A stretch of DNA of 64,000 nt from JBGPGW01 sp046349515 (GTDB lineage: Bacteria; Pseudomonadota; Alphaproteobacteria; CADEGL01), in NCBI GenBank assembly GCA_046349515.1, contig JAXMCE010000017.1, positions 1 to 64,000 of the forward strand, written 5' to 3'. Positions 16,772 through 25,869 of this stretch are shown one piece after another. The notes below the pieces were generated by a model. The model saw only the letters and a list, made by a program, of their open reading frames with translations, was not told the origin of the DNA and did no database searches. Each line of letters begins with the position of its first letter. The stretch's first letter is position 1. A program made the translations under genes and the position numbers.

Positions 16772-18184
16772 CTAAGATCCATCCGGGCCCGCGACGGAGG
16801 GCCTCACCATCTTCTTCGGGTCGACGACGCGGTCGAATTCGGCCTCGGTGACGAAGCCCAGCTTCAACGCGGCATCCTTGAGGGTGAGGTCGTTCTCCAT
16901 GGCGTAGTGGGCGATCTTCGACGCCTTGTCGTAACCGATGACGGGCGAGAGCGCCGTCACCAGCATGAGCGAGCGCTCGACGTATTCGTTGATTTTTTTC
17001 AGGTTGGGTTTCGTGCCTTCGACCAGGAACCGTCGGAAGTTCGTGCAGCCGTCGCTCATGATCGTGATCGACTGCGCGATATTGAAGATCATGAGCGGCT
17101 TGTAGACGTTCATTTCGAGATAGCCGCCGGCACCGCCGAACCCCACGGCCACGTCATTGGCCATGACCTGGACCGCGATCATGGTGAGCGCCTCGCACTG
17201 GGTCGGATTGACCTTGCCGGGCATGATCGAGGAGCCCGGTTCGTTCGCGGGAATCTCCAACTCGGCAAAACCGGCGCGCGGGCCGCACGACATCAGACGG
17301 ATGTCGTTGGCGATCTTGTAGAGGGACACCGCGAGAGTGCGGAGCGTCCCCGACAGCTGGACCAGCGCATCATGGGCCCCCTGCACCGCGAATTTGTTGG
17401 GGGCGGTGACGAAGGGCAGGCCGGTCAATTTCGCGATCTCGGCGGCGACCGCTTCGGCAAAGCCGGGCGCCGAGTTGATGCCGGTGCCGACCGCCGTGCC
17501 GCCGAGCGCCAGGCGGTAGACGCCCTCGAGCGCCGCGTCGATGCGCTCGAGGTCATCGGACAGCATCGCGGCATAGCCGGACCATTCCTGCCCCAAGGTC
17601 AGGGGCGTGGCGTCCTGCATGTGGGTGCGTCCGATCTTGACGATGTCGTCCCAGGCCTTCGCGTTCTTGTCGATGGCGTCGCGCAAGGCGCTCACCGCCG
17701 GGACGAGGCGTTGCTTCGCGTTGACCGCCGCGGCGATGCACATGGCGGACGGGAAGGAGTCGTTGGACGACTGCGCCATGTTGACGTGGTCGTTGGGATG
17801 GACAGGCGCATGGCTGCCGAGCGGCGTGCCGGCGATCTGGCAGCAGCGGTTCGAGATCACCTCGTTGACGTTCATGTTGAACTGGGTGCCGCTGCCGGTC
17901 ATCCAGACATGGAGCGGAAACATGTCGTGATGCCGGCCGGCCAGGATTTCGTCGCATGCCTCGACGATCAGGTCATGGCGCCGATCATCGAGCCGCTGGC
18001 CCGCGTGGTTGGCGATGGCCGCGGCCTTCTTCAAGGTCGCATAGGCCGCGATCATCTCGCGGGGGATGAGGTCCTGGCCGATACTGAAATGCTCGAGCGA
18101 GCGCTGGGTCTGGGCGCCCCACAGCTTGTCAGCGGGTACCTCGACCGCGCCGAGGCTGTCGGTCTCTTTCCTCGTGCTCGCCAT
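16772..18184 (-). CDS. fumC: Class II fumarate hydratase
   Basis: FumC interconverts fumarate and malate in the TCA cycle and is an oxygen-stable homotetramer. The 470-residue protein shows TGSGTQFNMNVNEVISNR (about 111-128), the site for fumarate binding, and the superfamily signature GSSIMPGKVNPTQCEA. A GGAGA ribosome-binding site precedes the ATG. A weak possible promoter TTGATT (18276-18281) with GAATAT (18252-18257) lies upstream. The ThrE-like gene follows about 70 bases downstream. Confidence 0.97.
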   Translation of the reverse strand: MASTRKETDSLGAVEVPADKLWGAQTQRSLEHFSIGQDLIPREMIAAYATLKKAAAIANHAGQRLDDRRHDLIVEACDEILAGRHHDMFPLHVWMTGSGTQFNMNVNEVISNRCCQIAGTPLGSHAPVHPNDHVNMAQSSNDSFPSAMCIAAAVNAKQRLVPAVSALRDAIDKNAKAWDDIVKIGRTHMQDATPLTLGQEWSGYAAMLSDDLERIDAALEGVYRLALGGTAVGTGINSAPGFAEAVAAEIAKLTGLPFVTAPNKFAVQGAHDALVQLSGTLRTLAVSLYKIANDIRLMSCGPRAGFAELEIPANEPGSSIMPGKVNPTQCEALTMIAVQVMANDVAVGFGGAGGYLEMNVYKPLMIFNIAQSITIMSDGCTNFRRFLVEGTKPNLKKINEYVERSLMLVTALSPVIGYDKASKIAHYAMENDLTLKDAALKLGFVTEAEFDRVVDPKKMVRPSVAGPDGS

Positions 18185-18507
18185 GCGATCTCTCCTGTGC
18201 GGGCCGGTGGGCGGACGGAATCACGGTCAGAAACGCCGGTGAAGGTTGCGGATATTCGGTCTATTCGCCCGTCGGAATCAACGGCGCGCCCGGCATCATT
18301 CGCCGCTTCTCGACGCAGGCGCCATGCGGCAGCATGAAGCGCCGCGCGTGGAATGCGGCGCGGTTCCCATGCGGCGCTTCCAAACCCGCGGCCGTTCACA
18401 TCCGAACGCAGCGTGTCGGTTCGTGCCGGCGGTGGCGGTGCTTGCCCGTGGCCGGGAGGTGCCGGCTTCCTGCCGGCACCCTGCGCGATAGTCCCGACAA
18501 TCGCCCG
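18185..18507 (-). other. 323-base intergenic region between the binding-protein gene and fumC
   Basis: No convincing gene is seen here. The region holds the hairpin at 18458-18480 near the binding-protein stop, and a weak candidate fumC promoter (18252-18281, 18-base spacer, -10 match only three of six). The remainder is GC-rich without clear repeats. Confidence 0.6.
18458..18480 (-). terminator. Perfect 9-bp hairpin downstream of the binding-protein gene
   Basis: GGTGCCGGC and GCCGGCACC form a perfect stem around a five-base loop, 28-50 bases after the stop at 18508 on the minus strand. There is no T tract, so it would be a weak intrinsic terminator or an mRNA 3'-end stabiliser. Confidence 0.45.
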
Positions 18508-19770
18508 CTACTTCGCGGGGAAGACCTTCTTCGGGTTCGTTCCCACGTTGAAGGTCTTGGGATCGGCATTCGTGAATTCGTAGACAGCGAATTTGAACGT
18601 GCCGCAATCGCCATTGGCCGTGCAGTTGAGCTTGCCGCTCATGCCGTCGTAGTTCTTGGTGGCGAACAGCGCGTCACGCAGCGCCTTCCGGCCGATATAG
18701 GTGTTCCCCTCCTTGTCCGTGACCGCGACTTTCTCGATCGCTTTCATGGCGAGCGTGACCGCGTCGTAGGAGTACATGTGGAATCCCTGCACCGGGTTCT
18801 CGCCGTACTTCTCCTTGTGACGCTTCAAGAACTTGGGATAGTCCTTGCCCATGGCCTCGGCCGAGAGGTCGGGCGCCGTAAGGCGAATGCCGGAGACGGT
18901 GTTGCCCGTGGCCTCGATGAAGGTCGAGGTCAGCATGTTGCTCCCGACGATGACCTGCGTCGCGTCGAGGTCGCGCATTTCCTTGGCCTGACGCGCGATC
19001 TGGGCGCCGGCCGCGACGAAGACGGGAAGATAGACGACGCAGGGCTTGGTCGTGGCGATCCGCGTCAGCATCGGCCGCATGTCGACATCGGTCGGCGAAA
19101 TGGCCTCGGTCGCGACCACCTTGCCGCCCATCTTCTCGAAATTGTCCTTGAACACGGCGACGAGCTGCTGGGCATAGGGGCTGCCGTCGTGGACCGTCGC
19201 CGCGGTCTTGCATTTCAAATCCTCGTACATCCACTTGGCGTCGCCCGCGCCCTGCCAAAGGTCGTTGTAGACGACGCGGAGGAAGCCGTCGAAGGTGGGG
19301 CCGCGATCGGACGCCGTTAGTTTGGGCGCAGTCGGCGTGGCGCCGACGGAGGGGATGCCGGCCTTCCACAGGATGGGCGCGCCAGGGGTCGTGGCGCTCG
19401 AGCAATCCATGCCCACGACCACGACGATATTGGGATTGGCCGCCAGCTTGGTCGCGGCCGTCTGGCCGCCCTCGGCGTTGCACAGGTCGTCCTCGACGAG
19501 GAACTTGACGGGGTGGCCTGCAACCTTGCTGCCCTTGTCCTCGATGGCGATCTCGACCGCGCGCGTGCCATCGATGCCGTAGGCGGCATCAGCGCCCGAG
19601 ACGACATACATCCCGCCGATCTGGATGGGCGAGCCTTTGGGGATCTTGACGACGCCGACCGGATCATCGACCGGCCCGACTTTTGCCGCCTCGGTGGGTG
19701 CGGCAATGGTGGACACTGCGGCCCAGGCGGCGAACGCGGCCACGAGCCGTACGGCACTCAGTGGATGCAT
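18508..19770 (-). CDS. Periplasmic ABC-transporter substrate-binding protein, branched-chain amino acid (LivJ/LivK) type
   Basis: This 420-residue protein has a classic signal peptide (about 1-28, ending near PTEAAKV) and a type I periplasmic-binding fold. Landmarks are PIQIGGMYVVSGADAAYGID, VVGMDCSSATTPGAPIL (the ligand-pocket region) and GFHMYSYDAVTLAMKAIEKV near the C-terminus. It contains several cysteines (for example NCTANGDCG) that could form disulfides. GGGGGAG precedes the ATG at 19770, so I reject the in-frame extension to 19872. No permease or ATPase gene is adjacent, so it works with a transporter encoded elsewhere or as a sensor-type binding protein. Confidence 0.88.
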   Translation of the reverse strand: MHPLSAVRLVAAFAAWAAVSTIAAPTEAAKVGPVDDPVGVVKIPKGSPIQIGGMYVVSGADAAYGIDGTRAVEIAIEDKGSKVAGHPVKFLVEDDLCNAEGGQTAATKLAANPNIVVVVGMDCSSATTPGAPILWKAGIPSVGATPTAPKLTASDRGPTFDGFLRVVYNDLWQGAGDAKWMYEDLKCKTAATVHDGSPYAQQLVAVFKDNFEKMGGKVVATEAISPTDVDMRPMLTRIATTKPCVVYLPVFVAAGAQIARQAKEMRDLDATQVIVGSNMLTSTFIEATGNTVSGIRLTAPDLSAEAMGKDYPKFLKRHKEKYGENPVQGFHMYSYDAVTLAMKAIEKVAVTDKEGNTYIGRKALRDALFATKNYDGMSGKLNCTANGDCGTFKFAVYEFTNADPKTFNVGTNPKKVFPAK

Positions 19771-20078
19771 GTTCAAACTCCCCCGTTGCGATTGCGTTCG
19801 CGACACGCGACGGAGGATTCGAAGCGCCCGTTTGAACGACCGAGGCCGACCGTCGACGCGCACGGCGCCCATGGCTCAAACCGCTCGAACGAGCGAGCCC
19901 CGGTCCAGGCGCCAAACGACGTCGAAAAAGCAAGCGCCTGGCCTCGAGAAGCGCATCGGCGCACGGCTATGCTGACACCACCATGGGCGCTTAGCAATCC
20001 GCATCCACGGAACGCTCGGCCTCGCCCCGCGCATGGCGCCGAGCGGACGCCGTGCCGGAAAGAGCCCTGGCGACAGGC
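19771..20078 (-). other. 308-base intergenic region upstream of the binding-protein gene
   Basis: No gene is recognised. It contains an inverted repeat CCAGGCGC/GCGCCTGG (19905-19912 with 19934-19941) enclosing a small palindrome CGACGTCG. A second inverted repeat, CGCTCG/CGAGCG, sits at 19882-19895. Either could be an operator or the terminator of the FecR gene; no clear promoter is seen. Confidence 0.5.
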
Positions 20079-20711
20079 CTACCAGGCCACGGTTGCCAGG
20101 GCTGCGCGCATCTCCTCCTCCGTCAGCTTGAACGGGGCGGCAGGCGCCGTCGTCGCCGAGGTGATCCGCGTCGCGAAGCCAAGTTGATTGATTTCGACGC
20201 GGCCGGCCTGGTTCTCAAGGTACACGCCCTTGCCGCCGAGAAGGGCCACGAGGAGGTTGTCGGCGCGCTGTTCGCCCCAGAACTCTGTCCCGCGGATTCC
20301 GAGCGTCGCGACGGGCATCTTCACCTGGAAGGGTGCGCCCTCGACCTTGGAGAGCTTGCCGGTCGCAGCGCGGAACACGCCTTCGATGACGCGCACGCTG
20401 CCCTTGCCTTTGTTCTGCTTCGACGAGAAGACGTATTCGTCGATCGCGAGGCGGCTGTTGTCGCCAAGCGTCAGTTTCGTGTCGTCGATCATCGTGACTT
20501 CGACACGCGTGTCGCGGCCGGTCCTGATTTCATCGCCCACATAGACCTTGGCCTTTTCCGTGAGCGGACGCGTCTGTCCGCCGGCGAGCGCCGTTGCCTC
20601 TCCGCGGACGCGGCTGACCGTGCCGGCAAGCTCCGCCGCGGCAGCCTCGATTGCGCCGAGCGCCGCGGCGGCGGCGAGAGCGAGGATGATCGTCCGAAGA
20701 GGTTTCAGCAT
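20079..20711 (-). CDS. Exported FecR-domain protein
   Basis: This 210-residue protein has a signal peptide (about 1-27, LAAAAALGAIEAAAA) and a FecR-like beta domain (about 28-130). The domain has the hallmark order VSRVRGEATAL, YVGDEIRTG, VTMIDDTKLTLGDNS and VAVLATLGIRGTE-like VATLGIRGTEFWGEQ. Unlike FecR of iron signalling it has no N-terminal anti-sigma part and no transmembrane helix, so it is likely a free periplasmic protein. The ATG at 20711 places the signal at the start. It follows an ECF sigma/anti-sigma pair by about 220 bases, which may mean it belongs to that regulon. Confidence 0.82.
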   Translation of the reverse strand: MLKPLRTIILALAAAAALGAIEAAAAELAGTVSRVRGEATALAGGQTRPLTEKAKVYVGDEIRTGRDTRVEVTMIDDTKLTLGDNSRLAIDEYVFSSKQNKGKGSVRVIEGVFRAATGKLSKVEGAPFQVKMPVATLGIRGTEFWGEQRADNLLVALLGGKGVYLENQAGRVEINQLGFATRITSATTAPAAPFKLTEEEMRAALATVAW

Positions 20712-20928
20712 GGCACTCGTCCTTCGTTCCTGTGGTTCGTCTCTCATCGTTCTGAGCGCGGTTGACGATACACGACGTGGGGCTGGGGGGGGGGCCGCGC
20801 TTCGGTCGCTCCCTGGCCGCCGTTTGGGCTCGCTTCGATGAATTACCGTCGCCGTCGCCGCGCGGATGCAGCGCCCATGATCGGCCCCGCGGGTCCGGCA
20901 TGCTCACGACTGCGTGATCGGGAGAGAG

Positions 20929-21486
20929 TTACTGGGGGATCGCCGAACGGATGAAGACGACCGCGCCTTTTGCGGAACTGACGCGGCCGTGGGGGAGGCC
21001 CTTCGGCGCCAGGTGATAGTCGCCGGCCTTGAGCGTGATGTCGCCAAGGGTCATCTCGCCCTCGATCATCAGGCACTCCTCGTCGGCCGGGTGTTCGTGG
21101 CCGTCGTAGGTGGTGCCTGGTTCGAGGCGCATGAGGATCGAGCGCATGCCGGCGATGCGGTCCTCGAACAGCGTTTTCACCGCGATGCCGGGCGCAAGCG
21201 GTGTCCACTCGCCGACACCGGCCCTAATCGTCACGAAGGATCGGGTGGACGGAGCAAGGGCAATCCGCCGCTTGACCGCGTCGAGCAGGTGGCCAGGGGG
21301 CTCGACCGGCTCATCCGACGCGACGAGGGGGGCGAGGCGCTCCTCCCAGGCCGCGACGGCCCGCGCCGCCTGGGGATCGCGCCCGATCTCGGCTTCAAAG
21401 CGCGTGCGCGCATCGGAATCGAGCGTGTCGAGCACGTACTCGCCCGCCAACGCGTCGAAATCCAGCCATTTCACGCTTCGAGGCAT
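20929..21486 (-). CDS. Anti-sigma factor with RskA-like N-terminus and ChrR-type cupin C-terminus
   Basis: This 185-residue cytosolic protein begins like RskA/anti-sigma-K (LAGEYVLDTLDSDARTRFEA, about 13-32) and has no membrane helix. Its C-terminal half is a cupin with likely metal ligands His130, His132, Glu136 and His166, as in the ChrR cupin that senses singlet oxygen and organic peroxides. The N-terminus lacks the HxxxCxxC zinc motif of ChrR itself. Its start lies 16 bases inside the sigma-factor gene, so the two are translationally coupled. It should hold the sigma factor inactive until the cupin senses a signal, which is probably oxidative. Confidence 0.85.
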   Translation of the reverse strand: MPRSVKWLDFDALAGEYVLDTLDSDARTRFEAEIGRDPQAARAVAAWEERLAPLVASDEPVEPPGHLLDAVKRRIALAPSTRSFVTIRAGVGEWTPLAPGIAVKTLFEDRIAGMRSILMRLEPGTTYDGHEHPADEECLMIEGEMTLGDITLKAGDYHLAPKGLPHGRVSSAKGAVVFIRSAIPQ

Positions 21487-22025
21487 GTCTTCAGCTTCGC
21501 CAAACCGCGGCGAATCCAGCTCTTGACCGTGCCCAAAGGGGCATCGAGCTGGTCCACCAATTCAGAATGATTATAGCCCAAACAATAGGCCATCAGCACG
21601 GCCTTGCGCTCGGCCAGCCTAAGCTTCTCCAAACACACGGAAATCGCGCTCGCCGCTTCGCGCTGCTGCGTCCGGTCCGCCGGATCGGCCAGAGTCGCCG
21701 CAAGATGGCCCTCGAGATCCCCCTCGCTGGCGGCCAAGGGATCAGTGCGCTGTTGGCGCAGCCGGTTGATGGCCGCATTGCGCGTGATGCTGATCATCCA
21801 GGTCATGGCCTGGCCCCGATCAGGGCTATAGCTCGCCGCATGCCGCCAAATCCGCACGAATGCCTCTTGGAGGACCTCCTCGGCCCAATCCCGCCTTCTC
21901 AAGATACGCAGGCAGACCGAAAAAAGTTTCGCGGCAGCCAGGCCATAGAGCTCATCGAAGGCGGAATTTTCGCCCCTGCCGCAGGCTGCCAGGAGGGAGA
22001 CGAGGGCACCCTGGGCTTCGCTCAT
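21471..22025 (-). CDS. ECF-type RNA polymerase sigma factor
   Basis: This 184-residue group 4 sigma factor has a region 2 (ILRRRDWAEEVLQEAFVRIW with MISITRNAAINRLRQQR, about 38-95). Region 4 (LRLAERKAVLMAYCLGYNHS and APLGTVKSWIRRGLAKL, about 130-180) holds the helix-turn-helix. It overlaps the downstream anti-sigma gene. The sequence resembles the SigK/RpoE branch paired with RskA- or ChrR-like regulators. The regulon is not known. The upstream region does not show an ECF promoter I can name. Confidence 0.93.
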   Translation of the reverse strand: MSEAQGALVSLLAACGRGENSAFDELYGLAAAKLFSVCLRILRRRDWAEEVLQEAFVRIWRHAASYSPDRGQAMTWMISITRNAAINRLRQQRTDPLAASEGDLEGHLAATLADPADRTQQREAASAISVCLEKLRLAERKAVLMAYCLGYNHSELVDQLDAPLGTVKSWIRRGLAKLKTCLEA

Positions 22026-22103
22026 CGGCCGCCGTCCGCGCGCGCCGACGGTCGATTGCAGTCATGGTTAACGTGAAACCCGTTGCGGGCTCGCTGAAAC
22101 GGC

Positions 22104-22823
22104 TCAGTGCTTTGCCTTGTGCCTCGCCGCATCCTCTCCCCCGAGATAGTAGTGCGTCGTCGGCTTGAGTTCGTGGTCGAGCTCGTAGACGAGCGGAACC
22201 CCTGTCGGAATCTCGAGCTTGGGGATGGCCTCGTCCGAGACCGAGTCGAGATATTTGACGAGCCCCCTCAAGCTGTTGCCGTGCGCCGCGATGAGGAGGC
22301 GCTTGCCCGCGCGAAGCTCGGGCGCGATTGCATCGTGCCAATACGGCAGCACGCGCGCGATCGTGTCCTTCAAGCTCTCGGTGCGCGGCCGCTCGTGGGG
22401 CGCGAGGTCCGCATAGCGCGGATCGGCGTTCGATGAACGCTCATCACCAGCCTCGAGCGAGGGCGGTCGCGTGTCGAAGCTCCGTCGCCAGACGAAGACC
22501 TGCTCGTCGCCGTACTTCTTCGCGGTCTCTGCCTTGTTGAGTCCTTGGAGGGCGCCGTAGTGACGCTCATTGAGGCGCCAGCTGTGGTGGATGGGCAGCC
22601 ACATCCGGTCCATTTCCTCGAGCGCCAGCCACAGAGTCTTGATCGCGCGCTTGAGGACGGAGGTGAAGCAGAGATCGAAATCGAGGCCGGCTTCGGCCAT
22701 GGCGCGGCCTGCCGTGCGCGCCTCGGCGACCCCTTGGTCCGAAAGGTCGACATCGGTCCAACCTGTGAACCGGTTGTCCTTGTTCCAGACGCTCTGGCCG
22801 TGACGGAGGAGGACGAGTTTCAT
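22104..22823 (-). CDS. gpmA: 2,3-bisphosphoglycerate-dependent phosphoglycerate mutase
   Basis: GpmA interconverts 3- and 2-phosphoglycerate in glycolysis and gluconeogenesis. The 239-residue protein has the catalytic LLRHGQSVWN (phospho-His8), RFTGWTDVDLSDQG, the NERHYGALQGLNKAETA loop (about 86-102) and the second catalytic His in AAHGNSLRGLVKYL (about 180-193). Length and motifs match the dPGM family rather than broader histidine phosphatases. It is divergent from the FAD oxidoreductase at 22940. Confidence 0.96.
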   Translation of the reverse strand: MKLVLLRHGQSVWNKDNRFTGWTDVDLSDQGVAEARTAGRAMAEAGLDFDLCFTSVLKRAIKTLWLALEEMDRMWLPIHHSWRLNERHYGALQGLNKAETAKKYGDEQVFVWRRSFDTRPPSLEAGDERSSNADPRYADLAPHERPRTESLKDTIARVLPYWHDAIAPELRAGKRLLIAAHGNSLRGLVKYLDSVSDEAIPKLEIPTGVPLVYELDHELKPTTHYYLGGEDAARHKAKH

Positions 22824-22939
22824 CGGGGTCTCGCGGAGCCGTGTTTATAGGTCACTCCTCGCCCTGTCCAGCCGCTCGCGATCGGTTGTGGCCGAGCGCC
22901 CCGGCCCGCTAGATTCGGACTCGCAAAGGGGAGAGAGCC

Positions 22940-24529
22940 ATGGCCGGGCAATACGACGCGATCATCATCGGCGGGGGTCACAACGGTCTGGCCTGCGGCG
23001 CTTATCTCGCCAAGGCGGGCCTCAAGACGCTCGTCCTCGAGCGCCGTCCCATCCTCGGTGGCGCCGCGGCGACCGAGGAAGTCGTTCCGGGCTTCCGCAT
23101 GTCGCTGGCCTCCTACCTCTTCGGCATGATGCCGAAGCGCGTCATCGACGAACTCGATCTTTTCAACAACGGGCTCACAATCCTGCCCTGCAAGGGCATC
23201 TTCCATCCGACCGAGGACGGCGGTGCTCTCGTCGTCCATGACGACGAGGCGACGACGCAACGCTCTTTCGCGCGTCTCTCGAAGCACGACGCCGAAGCCT
23301 ACGCCGACTACAACGCCTACATGGCCGACGTGACCTCGATCGTGCGCCCGCTCATGTTCGAGACTCCCTTCGATCCCTCGCGCCGCGACTGGCGCGGCTA
23401 CAAGGACATGGCGAGTTTCGTCTGGCGGCACCGGAAGATCGGCGGAAAGTTCTTCCGCCTTGCCGATCTCTTCACGATGAGCAGCTACGACTTCCTCTCG
23501 CAGTGGTTCGAGAACGATTCGATCAAGGCGGCCTTGGGATACCAGTCCTCGGTCGGTACCTACGCCTCGCTCAAATCGCCGGGATCGGCCTATGTGCTGC
23601 TTCACCATATTCTCGCGCATGACGTCGAAGTGGGCTGGGGCTTCGCCAAGGGCGGCATGGGCGCCATCTCGGCCGCGATCGCCAATGTGGGCCAACGCCA
23701 CGGCATGGAGGTGAAGCTGGATGCGCCCGTGGCCAAGGTGATCGTGAAGGGCGGGCGGGCGACAGGCGTCGTGACGACGGCCGGCGACACCTACGAGGCC
23801 AAGCTCGTCGCGTCCAATGCGCATGCGAAGCCGCTCTTCGAATCGCTCGTGGGCCGAGAGCACCTTCCAGCGGAATTGATGGCCGACCTTGCCCGATTCC
23901 GTACGTTCTCGACGGCCTTCAAGCTCAACATCGCGTGCGATGCCGTGCCGCGCTTCAAGGCGTTCGATGCGGCTTCGACCGGGCTCGACTACCCGGATTT
24001 CACCCATATCGGACCGGACGTCGACTACATGGAACGCGCCTACGACGACGCGAAATACGGCTGGTACTCATCGCGCCCGTTCCTCTCGCCGGTCGTGCCC
24101 ACGATCCACGACGATTCGCTCGCACCCAAGGGCAAGCACGTCGTCAACATCTTCGGCGGCCACGCGCCCTACGAGCTGAAGAACGGCGTATGGGCGAACG
24201 AGCGCGACAATTTCGTCAAGAACGTCATGGCCGTGATGGATGAGCACGCGCCTGGCTTCTCGTCCTCGGTCATCGACATGCAGGTGCTGCTCCCGCCCGA
24301 TCTCGAGGAGATCATCGGCCTGCCGCAGGGGCACATCTTCCACGGCGAGATCACGCCCGACCAGCTGTTCTTCAAGCGCCCCGTGCCGCACTACGCGGAC
24401 TATCGGAGCCCTGTCGTCGGGCTCTATCAATGCGGGTCCTCGACCCATCCGGGGGGCGGGGTCACTGGCGTGCCGGGACGGAACGCCGCACGCGAAATCC
24501 TCAAAGATTGGCCGCGATTGCGGCGCTAG
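22940..24529 (+). CDS. Phytoene-desaturase/PYROXD2-like NAD(P)/FAD-dependent oxidoreductase
   Basis: This 529-residue flavoprotein starts with a dinucleotide motif IIIGGGHNGLACGAYLAKAG (about 7-26) followed by LERRPILGGAAATEE. It ends with the family signature QCGSSTHPGGGVTGVPGRNA. This matches the phytoene-dehydrogenase-related group that includes animal PYROXD2. No carotenoid genes are nearby, so carotenoid synthesis is not implied; the substrate is unknown. GGGGAGAGAG precedes the ATG. A second FAD amine-oxidase-type gene follows on the same strand 128 bases later. Confidence 0.88.
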   Translation: MAGQYDAIIIGGGHNGLACGAYLAKAGLKTLVLERRPILGGAAATEEVVPGFRMSLASYLFGMMPKRVIDELDLFNNGLTILPCKGIFHPTEDGGALVVHDDEATTQRSFARLSKHDAEAYADYNAYMADVTSIVRPLMFETPFDPSRRDWRGYKDMASFVWRHRKIGGKFFRLADLFTMSSYDFLSQWFENDSIKAALGYQSSVGTYASLKSPGSAYVLLHHILAHDVEVGWGFAKGGMGAISAAIANVGQRHGMEVKLDAPVAKVIVKGGRATGVVTTAGDTYEAKLVASNAHAKPLFESLVGREHLPAELMADLARFRTFSTAFKLNIACDAVPRFKAFDAASTGLDYPDFTHIGPDVDYMERAYDDAKYGWYSSRPFLSPVVPTIHDDSLAPKGKHVVNIFGGHAPYELKNGVWANERDNFVKNVMAVMDEHAPGFSSSVIDMQVLLPPDLEEIIGLPQGHIFHGEITPDQLFFKRPVPHYADYRSPVVGLYQCGSSTHPGGGVTGVPGRNAAREILKDWPRLRR

Positions 24530-24657
24530 CCGATGGGCGCCTGAGGTCCGCGAAGAGAATAGGCGCGACTCCTTCCGATCACCGCACGGCGCATTGTCGG
24601 CGACAGCGCCGCACGGCTAAGGTGTCGGCCGCTTGAGAAGGGAAGGGGCGAGACTTC

Positions 24658-25812
24658 ATGCGGGAATGCGATTTTCTCATCGTTGGCGCGGGCATCGCCG
24701 GCGCTTCGGCCGGCTACTGGCTCGCGAAGACGCACCGGGTCATTCTGCTCGAACGCGAAGAGCAGCCCGGCTACCACACGACCGGCCGTTCGGTCGCTGT
24801 CTACACCGAGGCTTATGGGCCGCGGGTCATCCGCGCGCTCGCCATTGCCGGGGGGCCGTTCTTCCAGACGCCGCCCGCGGGATTCACCGACGTGCCCCTC
24901 TGCCATCCGCACGGCCTCATGTTCGTCGCGCGCGAGGATCAGAAGACGGTGCTCTACGATGCGCTCAAGGCCGTGCAGCCGCTCTCGCCCAGCATCCACG
25001 AGATCAGCGTGGACGAGGCCGTCCGCACGGTGCCGGTGCTGAAGCGCGACTACCTCGCGGCCTGCTTTCTCGATCCGAACACCATGGCCCTCGACGTCAA
25101 TGCCATCCACCAGGGTTATCTCAGGGGCCTCAAGGCCGCGGGCGGGGAGATTGTGACGGATGCCGAAGCCCAGCACCTCGAACGAAAGGGCGGCAAGTGG
25201 CATGTGCGCACGCCCGCGGGCGATTTCGCCGCCCCGGTCGTCATCAACGCCGCGGGCGCCTGGGCCGACGTCCTGGCCGAGCGGGTCGGTGCGCGCACGA
25301 TTGGAATCGTGCCCAAGCGCCGCACCGTGATCGCCTTCGCGCCGCCGGCCGGGACCGACACGAGTCACTGGCCGGTCGTGTTCGACACCGAGGAGCAGTT
25401 CTATTTCAAGGCCGATGCCGGGACCGTACTGGGATCACCGGCCGATGAGACGCCCTCGCCGCCGACCGATGCACAGCCCGAGGAGATCGACATTGCGCTC
25501 ACGATCGACAGGCTCGAGCGCGCGACGACGATGCAGGTTCGGCGCATCATCCGGAAATGGGCTGGACTTAGAAGTTTCGTCACGGACGGTGTCCCGGTCG
25601 CGGGCTACGACCCACATGTCGAGGGCTATTTCTGGCTGGCGGGGCAGGGAGGCTACGGCATCGAGACCTCGGTCGGCCTCTCGCGCTGTGCGGCCGGGCT
25701 GGTAACAGGCAAAGGCCTGCCGGACGAGGTCAAGGCGCTCGGCGTCGCCGAGCGCGATCTCGCACCCCAGCGCCTCTGGGACGGCACGGCGGTTGCGGCA
25801 AGCCACCACTGA
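24658..25812 (+). CDS. FAD-dependent D-amino-acid-dehydrogenase-like oxidoreductase (DAO family)
   Basis: This 384-residue DAO-family flavoprotein has FLIVGAGIAGASAGYWLAK (about 4-22), LLEREEQPGYHTTGRSVAVY (about 30-49) and a C-terminal FAD-contacting stretch WLAGQGGYGIETS. The GYHTTGRS form resembles D-arginine dehydrogenase-type enzymes that oxidise D-amino acids to imino acids and pass electrons to the respiratory chain. The exact substrate is inferred only. AAGGGAAGGGG precedes the ATG. It converges with the luciferase-like gene, separated by a strong hairpin. Confidence 0.87.
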   Translation: MRECDFLIVGAGIAGASAGYWLAKTHRVILLEREEQPGYHTTGRSVAVYTEAYGPRVIRALAIAGGPFFQTPPAGFTDVPLCHPHGLMFVAREDQKTVLYDALKAVQPLSPSIHEISVDEAVRTVPVLKRDYLAACFLDPNTMALDVNAIHQGYLRGLKAAGGEIVTDAEAQHLERKGGKWHVRTPAGDFAAPVVINAAGAWADVLAERVGARTIGIVPKRRTVIAFAPPAGTDTSHWPVVFDTEEQFYFKADAGTVLGSPADETPSPPTDAQPEEIDIALTIDRLERATTMQVRRIIRKWAGLRSFVTDGVPVAGYDPHVEGYFWLAGQGGYGIETSVGLSRCAAGLVTGKGLPDEVKALGVAERDLAPQRLWDGTAVAASHH

Positions 25813-25815
25813 AAA

Positions 25816-25855
25816 GACGAGCGCCCGCGGGACATCTCCCGCGGGCGCCGTCGTC
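25816..25855. terminator. Bidirectional hairpin terminator between converging genes
   Basis: A perfect 12-base-pair stem (25821-25832 with 25837-25848, loop CATC) is extended by GACGA/TCGTC outside it. It sits exactly between the DAO-family stop (25812) and the luciferase-like stop (25870) and could serve both. There is no T tract on either strand, so it may act mainly as an mRNA end. Confidence 0.7.
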
Positions 25856-25869
25856 CCGTCCCGATCCGT

